DNA of 64,000 nucleotides from Burkholderia sp. HI2500 (GCF_002223055.1 NZ_NKFL01000007.1:124001-188000); one strand, 5' to 3'. Positions 36,342 through 45,853 are shown, numbered from the stretch's first letter. Notes: generated by a model from the letters alone, not told the origin. Numbers and translations: made by a program.

Positions 36342-37862
36342 TCAGGCCACGCGAGCGTGTTGCTCGGTTTCTGCGCAACACACGCGGTTCCGGCCTTCGC
36401 GCTTCGCACGATAAAGCGCCATGTCCGCCTGATGCGACAGCGCATGCACGGACGGGGGACGCGCGCGATGACCGGTCGCGCAGCCGATGCTGACGGTGAA
36501 GGCCGGCACGGTTTCCGCGAACCCGTCGAGCCGGTTGCGTTCGACTTCGCGGCGAATCGCCTCCGCGACCTGCGCGGCCCCGCTTTCGTCGGTGTCCGGC
36601 AGCACCGCGACGAACTCCTCGCCGCCGTAGCGCGCGGCGAGATCGCCGCGCCGCCGCGTGTGGGTGCGGATGCATTCGGCGAGAAAGCGCAGTGCCGTGT
36701 CGCCTTCCGCATGCCCGTGCCGGTCGTTGTACTGCTTGAAGTGGTCGGCATCGATGAACAGGATCGACAGGCTGCCGTTGCTGCCGCGCTGTAGCCGTTC
36801 CCATTCGTCGGCGAGCGCGATATCGAGCGCGCGGCGGTTGCATAAGCCCGTCAGCGGATCGGTCCGCGTGAGATCCGTGAGCAGCGTCTGCTTGCGCAGG
36901 TTGTCCCGCAGCGCAAACGCCAGCAGCCAGACCACCGCGCAGAAGAATGCGCTGATCACGGTGGCGGACACGCCTACCGTCCACGACAGGCGCGTGATGC
37001 TCGCCAGCACGTCGCGCTCGGCCGGCGCGACGACGGCGATCAGTGGCGTGCCCGGCACCCGCTGGTACGTATACAGCCGCATGGTGCCGTCGATGACCGA
37101 ACGCGCGGGGTAGAAGCCCGATTCGCTGTGCACCATCCGGTCGAAGGCTTTCGAGCGACGCAGGTGGTTCATCTGGTTGTCGTTCAACGACGGATTTCTC
37201 GCGAGGATCGCACCGTCCGCGCGCAGGATCGCGCTGACCCCGTTCGGCCCGACATCGAGGCCGGACAGGAGCTGCTCGAAATAGGCGATGTCGATGGCGA
37301 CCACCGCGATGCCGTTGAACGTATGGTCCGGCCGTTCGATGCGCCGCGACAGCGCGATCGATTCCTTGTCGCCGCGCGAGCGTGCGCGATAGGCCTCGGA
37401 CACGTAGAGGCCGACGTTGTCGGCATCGCGATGGACCTTGAAGTAGTCCCGATCGCTGAAATCCCAACGATGGGTCGTGCCGCAGCAGCCGTCGATCAAC
37501 TGGCCGTGGCGGTCGGTCACGCCCATGCCGGTCACGTATTGCGCGGCGGTGCGCTCGAACAGCAGGTCATGCCGCAGCCCGGCATCCATGCGCCGCACCG
37601 CGGGCTTGCCGAGATCGGACGCGAGCGCGACCAGTGCGTTGTTCGACGTTTCGACGGTGCGCGCGATCTGGCTCACCAGCACGGCGGCGACGTTGCGCGA
37701 CGTCTCGTGAGCATGCTCGATCACTTCGCTGCGCCCGATCCACAGTGTCGCCGCGCTGATTCCGAGCGCCGCCAGCGACATCAACGTGCCCAATGCTCCG
37801 ACGACAAGATGGTTGCGTCCGGCCCAGTCGGCGATTTTCTCGATCGAGGTGGTTGCGGGCAT
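36342..37862 (-). CDS. Diguanylate cyclase with periplasmic dCache-type sensor
   Basis: The 506-residue protein has a membrane helix at about residues 18-41 and a periplasmic sensor of roughly 255 residues with dCache features ([54 protein letters not shown]). A second helix and a GGDEF domain follow. The active site is RYGGEEF and the product-inhibition I-site RRGD lies five residues before it, so the enzyme should make cyclic di-GMP and be feedback-controlled. Other motifs, [12 protein letters not shown] and [12 protein letters not shown], are intact. The chemoreceptor gene lies 139 bp downstream in the same direction. Start at the ATG 37862 rather than a TTG ten codons earlier. Confidence 0.93.
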   Translation of the reverse strand: MPATTSIEKIADWAGRNHLVVGALGTLMSLAALGISAATLWIGRSEVIEHAHETSRNVAAVLVSQIARTVETSNNALVALASDLGKPAVRRMDAGLRHDLLFERTAAQYVTGMGVTDRHGQLIDGCCGTTHRWDFSDRDYFKVHRDADNVGLYVSEAYRARSRGDKESIALSRRIERPDHTFNGIAVVAIDIAYFEQLLSGLDVGPNGVSAILRADGAILARNPSLNDNQMNHLRRSKAFDRMVHSESGFYPARSVIDGTMRLYTYQRVPGTPLIAVVAPAERDVLASITRLSWTVGVSATVISAFFCAVVWLLAFALRDNLRKQTLLTDLTRTDPLTGLCNRRALDIALADEWERLQRGSNGSLSILFIDADHFKQYNDRHGHAEGDTALRFLAECIRTHTRRRGDLAARYGGEEFVAVLPDTDESGAAQVAEAIRREVERNRLDGFAETVPAFTVSIGCATGHRARPPSVHALSHQADMALYRAKREGRNRVCCAETEQHARVA

Positions 37863-38221
37863 GCTCGTGCTCGTATGGGCAGCCGGTTGCAACGGCTCCG
37901 GCGCGGGTCAAATCCGGGTTAACGGCACGGTTAACAGAAAATCGAGGCCGGCGGGGCCGCCAGTGGGCGCGGGCAATCGCGCTCGGGAGCGCAAACGTGT
38001 GCGAGCCCGCGTGGCCCATCCGGCAAAGCGTTGCATCGGGCGTTCACCGCGCCCGGAACGATGCGCGGCGACACGCGCCGCCGGCACGTCGATTGATAAC
38101 CCATCGACATCAATCCTTCCAAAAATTGCACTTATCGTTTGCGCGGCGACGAGCGAACATGCCGGAAAACGACAATCGATCCACCCCTCCCGCGTATTTC
38201 CGGATTTTCAGGAGACACCCG
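37863..38221. other. Divergent intergenic region between the diguanylate cyclase and symporter genes
   Basis: This 359-bp gap should contain the promoters of both flanking genes. The only clear structure is an inverted repeat at 38091-38115. No gene is supported. Confidence 0.45.
38091..38115 (+). promoter_or_regulatory. Candidate LysR-type operator upstream of the symporter
   Basis: GATTGAT and ATCAATC arms are separated by 11 bases. The inner T-N11-A arrangement is the pattern bound by LysR regulators. It lies 107 bp upstream of the symporter start. The only LysR gene in this neighbourhood is at 41761-42684, about 3.6 kb away. Confidence 0.4.
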
Positions 38222-39517
38222 ATGCACCCCTCGTCCAGCCTTCCGAACGCACGTTCGAAGGCCGCTGCGGTTTTCCGCGTCACCGCCGGGAATTTTCTCG
38301 AGCAGTTCGACTTCTTCCTGTTCGGCTTCTACGCCACGCAGATCGCCAACGTTTTCTTTCCCGCACAAAGCGAGTTCGCGTCGCTGATGATGACCTTCGC
38401 CGTGTTCGGCGCCGGCTTCCTGATGCGGCCGCTGGGCGCCATCGTGCTGGGCGCGTACATCGACGACGTCGGCCGCCGCAAGGGCCTGATCGTCACGCTG
38501 TCCATCATGGCGAGCGGCACCGTCCTGATCGCGTTCGTGCCGGGCTACGCGACGATCGGCCTGCTGGCGCCCGCGCTCGTGCTGCTCGGGCGGCTGCTGC
38601 AGGGCTTCTCCGCCGGCGCGGAACTGGGCGGCGTCTCGGTCTATCTCGCCGAACTGGCGACGCCCGGCCGCAAGGGCTTCTTCACGAGCTGGCAATCCGC
38701 CAGCCAGCAGGTCGCGATCGTCGTCGCGGCGGGCCTCGGCTTTGCGCTCAATCAATGGCTGAGCGCGTCGGCCATCGCCGCATGGGGATGGCGCGCGCCG
38801 TTCTTCGTCGGCTGCATGATCGTGCCGTTCATCTTCATGCTGCGCCGTAACCTGGAGGAAACCCAGGAGTTCAAGGCGCGCAAGCATCGCCCGGGCATGA
38901 AGGAAGTGTTCGGTACGCTGGTGCAGAACTGGGGCGTCGTGGTGGCCGGCATGATGCTGGTCGCGATGACCACCACGAGCTTCTATCTGATCACGGTCTA
39001 CGCGCCGACCTTCGGCAAGACGGTGCTGCACCTGAGCACCGCCGACAGCCTGCTCGTGACGCTCTGCGTCGGCGTGTCGAACTTCGTGTGGCTGCCGATC
39101 GGCGGGGCGCTGTCCGACCGGATCGGCCGCCGGCCGCTGCTGGTCGGCATGACGGTGCTCACCGTCGTGACCGCCTACCCGGCGCTGTCGTTGCTCGCGC
39201 ACGCGCCGTCGTTCGTCAACATGCTGCTCGTCCTCCTGTGGCTCTCGTTCATGTACGGGATCTATAACGGGGCGATGGTCGTCGCGCTCACGGAGGTGAT
39301 GCCGGTGCAGGTGCGCGTCGCAGGCTTCTCGCTCGCGTACAGCCTCGCGACGGCCGTGTTCGGCGGCTTCACGCCGGCCATTTCGACCGCGCTCATTCAC
39401 GCGACGGGCGACAAGGCCGCACCGGGCTACTGGATGAGCTTCGCCGCGGTGTGCGCGCTGCTTGCGACGTTCGCGCTCTATCGTCGCCACACGGCGACGC
39501 TGACGCCGGCGCATTGA
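38222..39517 (+). CDS. Tricarballylate/citrate-type proton symporter (MFS)
   Basis: The 431-residue protein has twelve membrane helices and belongs to the metabolite:proton symporter branch of MFS. Diagnostic segments are [21 protein letters not shown] at the N-terminus, [23 protein letters not shown] (motif A), [20 protein letters not shown], and in the second half [12 protein letters not shown]. This wording is that of CitA and TcuC, which take up citrate and tricarballylate. Start at 38222, with AGGAGA just upstream. It precedes an orphan binding protein gene (62 bp gap) that may be co-expressed. Confidence 0.88.
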   Translation: MHPSSSLPNARSKAAAVFRVTAGNFLEQFDFFLFGFYATQIANVFFPAQSEFASLMMTFAVFGAGFLMRPLGAIVLGAYIDDVGRRKGLIVTLSIMASGTVLIAFVPGYATIGLLAPALVLLGRLLQGFSAGAELGGVSVYLAELATPGRKGFFTSWQSASQQVAIVVAAGLGFALNQWLSASAIAAWGWRAPFFVGCMIVPFIFMLRRNLEETQEFKARKHRPGMKEVFGTLVQNWGVVVAGMMLVAMTTTSFYLITVYAPTFGKTVLHLSTADSLLVTLCVGVSNFVWLPIGGALSDRIGRRPLLVGMTVLTVVTAYPALSLLAHAPSFVNMLLVLLWLSFMYGIYNGAMVVALTEVMPVQVRVAGFSLAYSLATAVFGGFTPAISTALIHATGDKAAPGYWMSFAAVCALLATFALYRRHTATLTPAH

Positions 39518-39578
39518 TGCCCGATCCATCCGGAATGCTTGCCAACACCTACGAATCCGCACGACCACGACCACGATC

Positions 39579-40361
39579 ATGAGAAACCTGCTCCCGAAAT
39601 TTTGCACGGCCGCGCTCGTCCTGGCCACGGCAGTGGCTGCCAACGTGCAGGCCGCCGAACTGCACGTGATGAGCTCGGGCGGCTTCACCGCCGCCTACAA
39701 GCTGCTCGGCCCCCGGTTCGCTGCCACCACGGGCAACACGCTCGATACCGCGCTCGGCCCGTCGATGGGCAAGTCGCCCGAGGCGATTCCGAACCGGCTC
39801 GCGCGCGGCGAGCCCGCCGACGCCGTCATCATGGTCGGCTATGCGCTGGACGACCTGATCAAGCAGGGCAAGGTCATCCCCGGATCGCGCGTCGAGCTGG
39901 CCGACTCGCGTATCGGCGTGGTCGTGCGCGACGGCTCGGCAAAACCCGACGTCGGTTCCCCCGAAGGCCTCAAGCAGGCGCTGCTGCACGCGAAGTCGAT
40001 CGCCTACTCGGACAGCGCGAGCGGCGTGTATATCGAACGCGAGCTGTTCAGGAAGCTCGGCATCGAGGACCAGGTGAAGTCGAAGGCGAAGATGATTCCG
40101 CGGATTCCGGTGGCATCGGTCGTCGCGAACGGCGACTACGAGATCGGCTTCCAGCAGGTGAGCGAGCTGCTGCCGGTCAAGGGGGCGACCTTCGTCGGCA
40201 AGATCCCCGAATCGCTGCAGTCGGTCACGCGCTTCGCGGCCGGCATCCCCGTCGGCGCGCAGCATCCGGCGGAAGCGAAGGCGCTGCTCGACTATCTCGC
40301 GTCGCCCGACGTGCAGGCCGACGTGAAATCGACCGGGCTGGATTCCGTCCCCGCTCATTGA
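39579..40361 (+). CDS. Orphan ModA-like periplasmic binding protein
   Basis: The 260-residue protein has a signal peptide (LPKFCTAALVLATAVAANVQA, cleavage near residue 25). A type-II binding-protein fold of the molybdate-binding (ModA/AlgQ-like) superfamily follows: AELHVMSSGGFTAAYKLLGP, ARGEPADAVIMVGYALDDL, YSDSASGVYIERELFRKLG, GDYEIGFQQVSELLPV. No ABC permease or ATPase is nearby, and it sits directly behind an MFS citrate-type symporter. It may be a carboxylate receptor, a chemosensory binding protein or a scavenger; molybdate is not supported by context. Related stand-alone copies occur in other Burkholderia and Bordetella genomes, as far as I know of the family. Confidence 0.82.
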   Translation: MRNLLPKFCTAALVLATAVAANVQAAELHVMSSGGFTAAYKLLGPRFAATTGNTLDTALGPSMGKSPEAIPNRLARGEPADAVIMVGYALDDLIKQGKVIPGSRVELADSRIGVVVRDGSAKPDVGSPEGLKQALLHAKSIAYSDSASGVYIERELFRKLGIEDQVKSKAKMIPRIPVASVVANGDYEIGFQQVSELLPVKGATFVGKIPESLQSVTRFAAGIPVGAQHPAEAKALLDYLASPDVQADVKSTGLDSVPAH

Positions 40362-40369
40362 GCCTGATC

Positions 40370-40403
40370 GACGGGAAGGTTGGCGTCAGACCGCCTTCCC
40401 GTC
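40370..40403. terminator. Bidirectional terminator hairpin
   Basis: GACGGGAAGG and CCTTCCCGTC form a ten-base perfect stem around a 14-base loop. It lies between the convergent binding-protein and dctA-like genes, overlapping the last codons of the latter. Confidence 0.65.
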
Positions 40404-41726
40404 ACCGTCACCGTTGCCGCCGGCATCCGCGGCGGCACGGTCCGCATCGACCCCGTTCGGGGCGACCGGCCCGCCGGCAGCGAGCCGCTGCACAAGACGC
40501 GCACGATCGCACGCACCTTCCCACATCGACACGAAGATCACCGCGCACGCGTTGCTGATCACGCTCGTCAGCGCACGCGCCTCGGACATGAAGCGATCGA
40601 TGCCGACCAGCAGTGCCACGCCGGCGACGGGCAGGTCGGGCATGACGGCGAGCGTGGCGACCAGCGCGACCAGCCCGCTACCGGAAACACCGGCCGCGCC
40701 CTTGGACGTGACCAGCATCACGGCGAGCATCAAGGCGATCTGCGACGCGGAAAGGGGCACGTCGCATGCCTGCGCGATGAACAAGGCCGCGAGCGTCAGA
40801 TAGATCGCGGTGCCGTCCAGGTTGAACGAATAACCCGCCGGCAGCACGAGCCCCACGACGCCCTTGTCGCACCCGAGCGATTCCAGCTTGACGATCAGGC
40901 GCGGCAGCACGGGCTCCGACGACGACGTCGCGAGGACGATGAGCAACTCTTCGCGCAGGTAGCGCAACAGCCGCCACAGCGCGAAGCCGTGCAGCCGCGC
41001 GAGCGGCGCGAGCACCAGCGCGACGAACAGCGCGCAGGCCGCATAGAAGGACACCACCAGCTTCGCGAGCGAGCCGACCGAACCGATCCCGAAGCGGCCC
41101 ACCGTGAAGGCCATCGCGCCGAATGCGCCGAGCGGGGCGAGCCGCATGATCATCGCGAGCACGCGAAAGATCACCTGGGCGACCCCGTCGATCAGCGCGA
41201 GAACGGGCTGGCCGGCCCGCCGGTGCGCATTCAGCGAGAAGCCGAACAGCAGCGACAGCAGCAGCACCGGCAACACCTCGCCTTGCTCGAACGCGCCGAG
41301 CATCGTATCGGGGATCACGCTCAGCCCGAATGCCACGAGCCCGCGCGGCTGCGCCTCCTTCGCGTACTGTGCGAGGATGCTCGCATCGAGATGATGCACG
41401 TCGATGTGCAGGCCGGCGCCGGGGCGCAGCACGAACGCGATGACGAGCCCGATCGCGAGCGCGACGGCGGTCAGCAGATAGAAGAGCGCCAGCGCCCGGA
41501 CGATCGTGCGGCCGATGGCCTTCCCGTTCGCCAGTGACGTGATGCCCGAGACGATCGTGCAAAAGACGATCGGCGCGATGGTCATCCGCACGAGGCCGAC
41601 GAACGCGTCGCTGAGGGGTTTGAGCATCGCGCCTGCGGCCGGCCATGCGTGACCGACGGTCACGCCGAGCAGCATCGCGAGCAGGACCTGCACGTAGAGC
41701 GATTTGAGCAGCCTGGCCAACCTCAC
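40386..41726 (-). CDS. dctA: C4-dicarboxylate (dicarboxylate/cation) symporter, DctA family
   Basis: The 446-residue carrier has the DAACS fold: N-terminal LKSLYVQVLLAMLLGVTVGH, MTIAPIVFCTIVSGITSLA, the serine-rich re-entrant loop LATSSSEPVLPRL, and the NLDGTAIYLTLAALFIAQ and ALTSVISNACAVIF segments that form the substrate and cation sites. These match DctA, which imports succinate, fumarate and malate. The start is the GTG at 41726, which has an AAGGAAG site upstream and aligns with the usual DctA N-terminus; an ATG at 41774 would overlap the lysR stop. It is the last gene of the xylD-xylX-lysR operon, perhaps supplying or scavenging acids linked to 2-oxoglutarate. The C-terminus has a low-complexity Ala/Asp/Gly tail. 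Confidence 0.86.
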   Translation of the reverse strand: MRLARLLKSLYVQVLLAMLLGVTVGHAWPAAGAMLKPLSDAFVGLVRMTIAPIVFCTIVSGITSLANGKAIGRTIVRALALFYLLTAVALAIGLVIAFVLRPGAGLHIDVHHLDASILAQYAKEAQPRGLVAFGLSVIPDTMLGAFEQGEVLPVLLLSLLFGFSLNAHRRAGQPVLALIDGVAQVIFRVLAMIMRLAPLGAFGAMAFTVGRFGIGSVGSLAKLVVSFYAACALFVALVLAPLARLHGFALWRLLRYLREELLIVLATSSSEPVLPRLIVKLESLGCDKGVVGLVLPAGYSFNLDGTAIYLTLAALFIAQACDVPLSASQIALMLAVMLVTSKGAAGVSGSGLVALVATLAVMPDLPVAGVALLVGIDRFMSEARALTSVISNACAVIFVSMWEGACDRARLVQRLAAGGPVAPNGVDADRAAADAGGNGDGDGKAV

Positions 41727-41760
41727 GGAACGGTCTTCCTTCGTGTCTCTTGTGTCGTTG

Positions 41761-42684
41761 TCACACCGATGCATCGCTGCTTGCGATGCCGTCACGCTTC
41801 GCGTCGACGATCATCCGGTGAAATGCTTCGGCGGCCGGCGTGAGCGGCCGTCCGCGCCGCTTGACGATGCCTACGCGCCGTTTGACGACCGGCTCGACGA
41901 GCGGCACGCTCGTGAGAATGGGGTGGTCGTGCCCGGGCATCGCCATCGAGGGCACCGCGGCGACGCCGAGCCCCGCCTCGATCAAGCCGAGCAGGGTCGT
42001 CACGTGGCGCGCTTCGCACACGCTCGGCCCACGCGGCGCCACGGCGGCGAGCGCCTGGTCGAGCAACAGGCGGTTCCCGGAAGTCTTGTCCACCGACACG
42101 TAATCGTGCTCGTACAGTTCGTTCCAGGTCACGCGCTTCTTGCGCGCGAGCGGATGGTCGCGGCGGCAGGCGGCGACGAACCGCTCCTGGAGCAGCATCT
42201 TGAACTCGATCTCGGCTTCCTGGCTGCCCATGAAGCTCACGCCGAAATCGGCTTCGCCGCTGATGACGGCACCCAGCACCTCGTTCGCGCTCGCGTCCAG
42301 CAGCTTGACCCGGATGCGCGGAAAGCGCTGATGATAGCGCGCGATGATGGCCGGCAGAAAGTAGTAGGCCACCGACGGCACGCACGCAATGGTCACGTGG
42401 CCCAGGCGGCTTGACGACACGTCGCGAATGCCGAGCAGGGCCGCGTCGAGATCGTCGAGCAGCTGTTCGGCGCTCTGCGCGAACACGCGGCCGACCGTGG
42501 TGAGCGCGACGCGACGCGTGGTGCGCTCGAAGAGGCGCACGCCGAGCGCTTCCTCGAGCTTGTCGATCCGGCGACTCAACGCGGGCTGGGAAATGCTGAC
42601 CGATTCCGCGGCCTTTCGGAAGCTGCCCGTTTCCACGACCGCGCGAAACGCCTGCAAGTCGTTCAAGTCGAAGTTGATCCCCAC
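41761..42684 (-). CDS. LysR-family regulator of the xylD-xylX-dctA cluster
   Basis: The protein has about 307 residues. Its N-terminal helix-turn-helix reads NDLQAFRAVVETGSFRKAAESV, then SISQPALSRRIDKLEEALG. The effector domain follows (VTIACVPSVAYYFLPAIIARYHQ, EADFGVSFMGSQEAEIEF). I chose the GTG at 42684, which has GGAG seven bases upstream and gives the typical LysR N-terminus (GINFDLNDLQAF). The ATG at 42723 adds 13 residues and lacks a ribosome binding site. It lies 172 bp after xylX and 34 bp before dctA, all minus strand, so it probably controls its own operon. Confidence 0.88.
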   Translation of the reverse strand: MGINFDLNDLQAFRAVVETGSFRKAAESVSISQPALSRRIDKLEEALGVRLFERTTRRVALTTVGRVFAQSAEQLLDDLDAALLGIRDVSSSRLGHVTIACVPSVAYYFLPAIIARYHQRFPRIRVKLLDASANEVLGAVISGEADFGVSFMGSQEAEIEFKMLLQERFVAACRRDHPLARKKRVTWNELYEHDYVSVDKTSGNRLLLDQALAAVAPRGPSVCEARHVTTLLGLIEAGLGVAAVPSMAMPGHDHPILTSVPLVEPVVKRRVGIVKRRGRPLTPAAEAFHRMIVDAKRDGIASSDASV

Positions 42685-42856
42685 GGGCGCGTCTCCGCAT
42701 CTCAGATGGGGCGTATTTTGCATGATTTCGCCGGGCGGCCGCATCGGCGCGGCACGCATCCGCGCAACGCGTGACCGCAACCGCGTGCGTGAGGGGGTGG
42801 TCTTGCCGTCGATCCGCTGCTCGTCGATGTCGATGGGGGCATCGAGGCCCCGGGCC

Positions 42857-44038
42857 TTACGGCGCAAGCAGGCCGCGGGCGGCCAGATTGGCATACAGCG
42901 CGCGCACGCCGAAGGTCCACGGCGCGATCTCGGTGCACAGCCGCACGGTGTTGACGAGCGCGCCGAGTGCGGGCGTGGAGATCGTGACGCGGTCGCCCAG
43001 GTGATGCGTGAATCCGCCGCCGGGCGCGTCGCGGTCCTGGATCGGCGAGAACATCGTGCCGAGGAACAGCATGAAGCCGTCCGGATACTGGTGATGCGCG
43101 CCGCAGGTCTGCGCGACGAGGTCGGCCGGGTCGCGGCTGATCTCGCGCATGTGGCTGATGCCGTCGAGGACGAAGCCGTCGTCCGCGCCTTCGACGCGCA
43201 GCGACACGCTGGCCTCGCGCACGCTGTCCAGCGTGAAGCCGTCATCGAACAGCCGCACGAACGGGCCGATCGCGCACGAGCCGTTGTTATCCTTGCATTT
43301 GCCGAGCAGCAGCGCCGAGCGGCCTTCGATGTCGCGCAGGTTCACGTCGTTGCCGAGCGTCGCGCCCACCGGCCTGCCGTCGCTGGAAACCGCGAGCACG
43401 ATCTCCGGCTCGGGGTTGTTCCATACCGATACCGGCAGCAGCCCCACGTCCGCGCCGAAGCCCACCGCCGACATCGGCTGCGCCTTCGAGAACACCTCGG
43501 CATCAGGGCCGATGCCGACTTCCATGTATTGCGACCACGCGCCGCGGCGCTCGAGTTCCGCCTTCAGCCGCATCGCGGCGTCCGAGCCCGGCACGATTTT
43601 CGACAGATCGGTGCCGATGGTGGCCGCGATGGTCGCGCGCACGTCCGCTGCTTTCACGGGGTCGCCGCCGGCCTGTTCCTCGATCACGCGCTCGATCAGG
43701 CTGACGGCGAAGGTCACGCCGCAGGCCTTGATGGCCTGCACGTCGCACGGCGCGAGCAGGTGGGTCGCGCCGCGCGTGCCGTCGAGCGCCGCCTGCAGCA
43801 GCGGCTCGACGCGGCCGAGCGATTCGCCGGGCGCCGTGCGGGCGAGGGCGGCGGCGTCGGGGCGGTCGAACAGGTCCGCGGTGGTCGGTACGGTGCGCGT
43901 GATGTCGATCACTTCGCCGTCGCGCACGGCAACGACGCTCGGGCCCGCATGGGCGCCGTCGTGCCGCCACACACGGCCGATCAGCAGCGCTTGCGCCAGG
44001 TCGTGCGGCAGGCAGTCGGAAACGGAAAGAGTACGCAT
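42857..44038 (-). CDS. xylX: 2-keto-3-deoxy-D-xylonate dehydratase (XylX-type, FAH family)
   Basis: The 393-residue enzyme is of the fumarylacetoacetate hydrolase superfamily but with the long N-terminal domain and wording of Caulobacter XylX: ACGVTFAVSLIERVIEEQA, WSQYMEVGIGPDAEVF, WNNPEPEIVLAV with metal-binding Glu, GNDVNLRDIEGRSALLLGKCKDN, and the C-terminal HHQYPDGFMLFLGTMFSPIQDRD. XylX removes water from 2-keto-3-deoxyxylonate to give 2-oxoglutarate semialdehyde in the Weimberg pathway; an L-arabinonate-derived substrate is also possible. It follows the dehydratase gene by 33 bp in the same operon, matching consecutive reactions. Confidence 0.87.
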   Translation of the reverse strand: MRTLSVSDCLPHDLAQALLIGRVWRHDGAHAGPSVVAVRDGEVIDITRTVPTTADLFDRPDAAALARTAPGESLGRVEPLLQAALDGTRGATHLLAPCDVQAIKACGVTFAVSLIERVIEEQAGGDPVKAADVRATIAATIGTDLSKIVPGSDAAMRLKAELERRGAWSQYMEVGIGPDAEVFSKAQPMSAVGFGADVGLLPVSVWNNPEPEIVLAVSSDGRPVGATLGNDVNLRDIEGRSALLLGKCKDNNGSCAIGPFVRLFDDGFTLDSVREASVSLRVEGADDGFVLDGISHMREISRDPADLVAQTCGAHHQYPDGFMLFLGTMFSPIQDRDAPGGGFTHHLGDRVTISTPALGALVNTVRLCTEIAPWTFGVRALYANLAARGLLAP

Positions 44039-44071
44039 GGTCGGCTCGGCAAGGGTCGTGGGCAGGGAGGG

Positions 44072-45853
44072 TCAGTGCGAATGGCGCGGGTTGCCGCGCT
44101 GCTCGATCACCTTCAGGTACAGCGTGGCCGGTTCGAGGCAGCCGCCGGTGGACAACTGGCCGACGAACTGGCGATAGAGTGCCTGCCACGGCGTTTGCGC
44201 CTGCGGCACCGTAAAGCTCGCCGTCTCGCGACGGCGCGCGAGTTCATCCTCGTCCACGAGCACGTCGACGCTGCGGTGATTCAGGTCCACGCGAATGCGG
44301 TCGTTCGTGCGCAGCAGCGCGAGGCCGCCGCCGACCGCCGCCTCGGGCGACACGTTCAGGATCGACGGGCTGGCCGACGTACCGCTCTGGCGCCCGTCGC
44401 CCAGGCACGGCAGCGAGCTCACGCCGCGCTTCACGAGTTCGGCCGGCGGCGCCATGTTGACGACTTCCGCGCTGCCCGGGTAGCCGACCGTGCCGCAGCC
44501 GCGAATCACGAGGATGCAGCGCTCGTCGATGTTCAGCGCGGGATCGTTGATGCGCGCGTGGTAGTCCTCGGGGCCTTCGAACACGATCGCGCGGGCCTCG
44601 AACGTGTTCTCCGCGCCCGGCTCGGCCAGATAGGTCCGGCGGAACGCTTCACCGACCACCGACATCTTCATGATCGCGCTGTCGAAGAAGTTGCCCGACA
44701 GCACCATGAAGCCGGCGCCATGCTTGAGTGGCGCGTCGGGCGTGCGGATCACATCGTGGTCGGCGTCCTGCGCCGTGTCGGCGATCTCGCCGATCGCGCG
44801 GCCGGACACGGTCACGCAGTCGCGCCGCAGCAGGCCGGCCGCATCGAGCTGGCGCAGCACCGCGGGCACACCGCCGGCGCGGTGGAAGCTCTCCCCGAGG
44901 TATTCGCCGGCCGGCATGCAGTTGACCAGCAGCGGCACGGACTCGCCGAGGCGCTGCCAGTCGTCCAGGCTCAGTTCGACGCCCATGTGGCGCGCGATCG
45001 CGATCAGGTGCGGCGGGCAGTTGGTCGAGGCGCCGAGCGCGGACGCGACGACGATCGCATTCTCGAACGCCGCGCGCGTCATGATCGCCGACGGGCGCAC
45101 GTCTTCGCGCACGAGCTCGACCGCGCGCTTGCCGGTGGCGTACGCCATCTGGCCGCGCTCGCGGTACGCGGCGGGGATGCTTGCGCAGCCCGGCAACGAC
45201 ATGCCGAGCGCCTCGGCCAGGCTGTTCATCGACAGCGCGGTGCCCATGGTGTTGCAATGGCCGATCGACGGCGACGAAGCCGTGGTCAGCCGCATGAAGC
45301 CTTCGTAGTCGATCTCGCCGGCGGCGAGCAGGTTGCGCGCGTGCCAGATCACCGTGCCCGAGCCGACGCGCTTGCCGTCGTGCCAGCCGTCGAGCATCGG
45401 CCCGCCCGACAGCACGATCGCCGGCAGGTCGACGGTCGCGGCCGCCATCAGGCAGGCGGGGGTGGTCTTGTCGCAACCGGTCGTCAGCACCGCGCCGTCC
45501 AGCGGAAAGCCGTGCAGCACTTCCACCAGCCCGAGGTAGGCCAGGTTGCGGTCGAGCGCGGCGGTCGGGCGGCGGCTTTGCTCGGCCAGCGGATGCAGGG
45601 GGAATTCCATCGGAATGCCGCCCGCGTCGCGGATGCCCGCCTTCGTGCGCTCGGCCAGTTCGATGTGGTGGCGGTTGCACGGCGCGAGGTCGCTGCCGGT
45701 CTGCGCGATGCCGATCACGGGGCGGCCCGACTGCAACTCCTCGCGCGTCAACCCGTAGTTCATGAAGCGCTCGACATAGAGCGCGGTCATGTCGGCATGC
45801 GCGGGATCGTCGAACCATTCCTGGCTGCGCAGGCGGCGAGGGGGCTGTGACAT
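44072..45853 (-). CDS. xylD: D-xylonate dehydratase (IlvD/Edd family)
   Basis: The 593-residue enzyme belongs to the IlvD/Edd dehydratases. It closely follows Caulobacter XylD from RSQEWFDDPAHADMTALYVER through to the terminal PRHSH. Iron-sulphur cluster cysteines are in TTGCDKTTPACL and IGHCNTMGTAL, and other landmarks are IGIAQTGSDLAPCNRHH, VLSGGPMLDGWHDGK and GDGRQSGTSASPSILN. It would convert D-xylonate (or L-arabinonate) to the 2-keto-3-deoxy acid used by the next gene. It heads the minus-strand operon, and a LacI-type operator lies 45 bp upstream. Xylose dehydrogenase and xylonolactonase genes are not in the window. Confidence 0.87.
   Translation of the reverse strand: MSQPPRRLRSQEWFDDPAHADMTALYVERFMNYGLTREELQSGRPVIGIAQTGSDLAPCNRHHIELAERTKAGIRDAGGIPMEFPLHPLAEQSRRPTAALDRNLAYLGLVEVLHGFPLDGAVLTTGCDKTTPACLMAAATVDLPAIVLSGGPMLDGWHDGKRVGSGTVIWHARNLLAAGEIDYEGFMRLTTASSPSIGHCNTMGTALSMNSLAEALGMSLPGCASIPAAYRERGQMAYATGKRAVELVREDVRPSAIMTRAAFENAIVVASALGASTNCPPHLIAIARHMGVELSLDDWQRLGESVPLLVNCMPAGEYLGESFHRAGGVPAVLRQLDAAGLLRRDCVTVSGRAIGEIADTAQDADHDVIRTPDAPLKHGAGFMVLSGNFFDSAIMKMSVVGEAFRRTYLAEPGAENTFEARAIVFEGPEDYHARINDPALNIDERCILVIRGCGTVGYPGSAEVVNMAPPAELVKRGVSSLPCLGDGRQSGTSASPSILNVSPEAAVGGGLALLRTNDRIRVDLNHRSVDVLVDEDELARRRETASFTVPQAQTPWQALYRQFVGQLSTGGCLEPATLYLKVIEQRGNPRHSH

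Noticed and set aside
39579..40361. Molybdate uptake system
   Set aside because: The binding protein is ModA-like, but no modB or modC gene follows it and its neighbour is a carboxylate symporter.
42389..45850. A very long plus-strand frame (over 1100 codons) opposite xylX and xylD
   Set aside because: It is antisense to two well-conserved enzymes and shows no domain; long stop-free antisense frames are expected at this GC content.
44072..45853. Branched-chain amino acid dihydroxy-acid dehydratase (ilvD)
   Set aside because: The sequence follows the XylD/sugar-acid branch from the N-terminal RSQEWFDDP to the PRHSH end, and it is coupled to an XylX-type FAH enzyme rather than to other ilv genes.
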